Shown: positions 5,902 through 6,806 of the stretch, piece after piece | How the letters are laid out: every line of letters begins with the position of its first letter | Position numbering within the stretch: the stretch's first letter is position 1 | Assembly: GCA_029052085.1 (NCBI GenBank) | Contig: JAIDJS010000065.1 | Coordinates: 2,427 to 9,232, forward strand | DNA from: Eubacterium sp. | GTDB lineage: Bacteria; Bacillota; Clostridia; Oscillospirales; Acutalibacteraceae | Length of the DNA stretch: 6,806 nt | Direction: 5' to 3' | Program-made: the position numbers and the translations under genes | The notes under the pieces: generated by a model | What the model saw: the letters and a program-made list of their open reading frames with translations, nothing else | Database searches by the model: none | What the model was told of the DNA's origin: nothing

Positions 5902-5925
5902 CAAGCGCCTATGTTAAAATAAAAT
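5898..5925 (+). promoter_or_regulatory. Candidate sigma-A promoter for the 92-residue membrane protein
   Basis: TTTACA (5898-5903) and TAAAAT (5920-5925) are each 5 of 6 to the -35 and -10 consensus, with a 16-base spacer. The predicted start near 5932 leaves about 17 bases before the ATG at 5949, including the AAAGGGG ribosome binding site (5935-5941). Confidence 0.6.
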
Positions 5926-5948
5926 TAAAATTTGAAAGGGGAATTTTT

Positions 5949-6227
5949 ATGGAATTATTGACAAGGGTAGAAAAGTTGTTTAACAATGTAGGCAGAAAAA
6001 TCCAAAAATTGGCATTAATAGCATTTATAGTTGAAATTATTGCATCAATTATAGGGGCATGTGTAATGTTTTTTTGCTGTTTAAGCTGGGGCGGCGATTT
6101 CTCCTGTTTCATATCAGGTTTAATGTTCTTAATTGTCGGGCCATTCGTTTCCTATCTAAATTCTGCGTTAATTTATGGTTTCGGATTAATAATTGAAAAA
6201 TACACAACAAAAAAATCGGATAAATAA
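5949..6227 (+). CDS. Small two-helix membrane protein, unrecognised family
   Basis: The 92-residue product starts with a charged, amphipathic stretch (MELLTRVEKLFNNVGRKIQK). A membrane helix follows (about 21-45), then a short loop with SWGGDF, then a second helix (about 52-78), and a basic cytoplasmic tail (IIEKYTTKKSDK). The GLMFLIVGPFVSYLNSALIYGFG segment resembles small gut-Clostridia proteins ending in a YGFGxLIE-like motif, but I know no function for these and name none. AAAGGGG (5935-5941) lies seven bases before the ATG, and a plausible promoter sits just upstream. It is the only plus-strand gene here, divergent from the DUF6442-XRE unit with 195 bases between the starts, and it ends in tandem TAA codons. 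A shared hairpin terminator follows at 6304. The competing open frame on the opposite strand lacks start signals and looks like a shadow. Confidence 0.82.
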   Translation: MELLTRVEKLFNNVGRKIQKLALIAFIVEIIASIIGACVMFFCCLSWGGDFSCFISGLMFLIVGPFVSYLNSALIYGFGLIIEKYTTKKSDK

Positions 6228-6303
6228 TAAATCAGAAAACAGATTCCGTTCGGCATCATATAAAAATGAATATTCACCGGTTTCGGCATCTTGAATGAAA
6301 CAA

Positions 6304-6330
6304 GCTCCCTCAGCAGAGGGAGCCTTTTAC
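6304..6330. terminator. Terminator between converging genes, probably bidirectional
   Basis: GCTCCCTC (6304-6311) and GAGGGAGC (6316-6323) form a perfect 8-bp stem with a 4-base loop. On the plus strand a CTTTTACTTTATT tail follows, suiting the gene that ends at 6227. On the minus strand the tail is TTGTTTCATT, weaker but usable for the Fn3 gene ending at 6339, only 15 bases away. Confidence 0.82.
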
Positions 6331-6338
6331 TTTATTAC

Positions 6339-6806
6339 TTACTTTCTCTTAACACTTACAACTTTGCTGTAGCTTGATGTTGCATTTTTGTTTTTGCTTG
6401 TTATTGCTCTTACCTTGTAGCTGTAGGTTTTGCCCTTTGAAGCTACTGCTGTTGTAAAAGAAGTTGATGATGTTGTTTTAATCAGCTTATATGAACCGTT
6501 GGATTGCTTCATATAAATCTGATATGACGTTGCTCCTGTTACCTTGCCCCAGGAAAGCTTGAAAGAGCCGTTTTTGTTTACTGTTGCTTTCAGTGTTGGC
6601 GTTGCAAGCTTCTTCGTATTCTTTGCATTGACTACAGCACTATACGCAGATGCAATGGACTTGTTCTTACTGCTTACGGCTCTCATTTTATACGAAAACT
6701 GCTTGCCGTATGTTGCAAACGCTGTTGTAAATGAAGTAGCCGTTGTGGTCTTCATAAGCTTGTATGAGCCGTCTGCCTGCTTGATATAAAGCTCATACTT
6801 ATCTGC
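6339..6806 (-). CDS. C-terminal part of a surface/secreted protein with tandem Fn3-like repeats
   Basis: The frame is open to the right edge (155 codons seen), so the gene starts outside the window. The ATG at 6755 is an internal methionine, not a start. Two tandem copies of a fibronectin type III-like beta domain are visible. The second runs through ATPTLKATVNKNGSFKLSWG, KVTGATSYQIYMKQSNGSYK, then KTTSSTSFTTA and YSYKVRAITSKNKNATSSYS. The first copy, cut at the edge, has the matching YELYIKQADGSYKLMKTT and FSYKMRAVSSKNKSIASAYS segments. Aligned positions are 91 residues (273 bp) apart. Such Ser/Thr/Lys-rich Fn3 arrays occur in extracellular enzymes and adhesins of gut Clostridia as linkers or substrate-binding modules. 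The protein ends VVSVKRK with no LPXTG sorting signal, so any anchoring or catalytic domain lies upstream. A hairpin terminator follows. Confidence 0.9.
   Translation of the reverse strand, partial: ADKYELYIKQADGSYKLMKTTTATSFTTAFATYGKQFSYKMRAVSSKNKSIASAYSAVVNAKNTKKLATPTLKATVNKNGSFKLSWGKVTGATSYQIYMKQSNGSYKLIKTTSSTSFTTAVASKGKTYSYKVRAITSKNKNATSSYSKVVSVKRK

Noticed and set aside
5754..5948. Riboswitch or small RNA in the divergent intergenic region
   Set aside because: The region is accounted for by two promoters, operator-like repeats and an AT-rich dyad. No conserved aptamer-like structure was recognised.
5909..6112. 67-codon minus-strand open frame opposite the 92-residue membrane protein
   Set aside because: It has no ribosome binding site and begins inside the opposite gene. 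The plus frame has a promoter, AAAGGGG and a sensible membrane topology.
6544..6789. 81-codon hydrophobic plus-strand open frame
   Set aside because: It is antisense to the Fn3-like repeats, and its apparent hydrophobic content is the reverse complement of Lys/Ser/Thr-rich coding DNA.

Overview
The window is AT-rich DNA from a Gram-positive bacterium, most likely a gut Clostridia member (Ruminococcus or other Oscillospiraceae-like). The reasons are strong AGGAGG-type ribosome binding sites, consensus sigma-A promoters, a stand-alone RecD2 helicase, an MreB/Mbl-family protein, and a serine/lysine-rich fibronectin-III-like repeat protein typical of these organisms. The taxon is inference. No RNA genes, CRISPR array, insertion sequence or phage genes were seen, and no gene-free stretch exceeds 300 bases.

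Layout. (1) Positions 1-1461, minus strand: a consensus promoter drives a four-helix DUF2975 membrane protein, then a small YozG-like XRE regulator translationally coupled to it, then a small unrecognised membrane protein. A partial membrane-anchored or secreted protein runs off the left edge and may belong to the same unit. (2) Positions 1490-5148, minus strand: recD2, then a divergent MreB-like actin homologue, then a 90-residue membrane protein, closed by a clear intrinsic terminator. (3) Positions 5165-5830, minus strand: a DUF6442-type membrane protein and a 69-residue XRE regulator whose start lies one base after the upstream stop. They are driven by a perfect TTGACA-17-TATAAT promoter embedded in CTTG/CAAG repeats, and end in their own terminator. 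(4) Positions 5881-6230, plus strand: a lone two-helix membrane protein. (5) Positions 6304-6806: a hairpin terminator shared by converging genes, then the C-terminal end of a surface or secreted protein with tandem Fn3-like repeats.

The main point of interest is that two unrelated cassettes with the same architecture (membrane protein first, small XRE regulator immediately behind it) flank a housekeeping block of recD2 and mreB-like. Both look like autoregulated membrane-protein/repressor modules. The second has an unusually clear operator array. The MreB-like protein keeps the actin ATPase fold motifs but has several substitutions in nucleotide-binding loops and sits away from mreC/mreD, so it may be a specialised paralogue. 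No clearly new biological system is demonstrated. The best leads are the two regulator modules and the MreB-like/small membrane protein pair.
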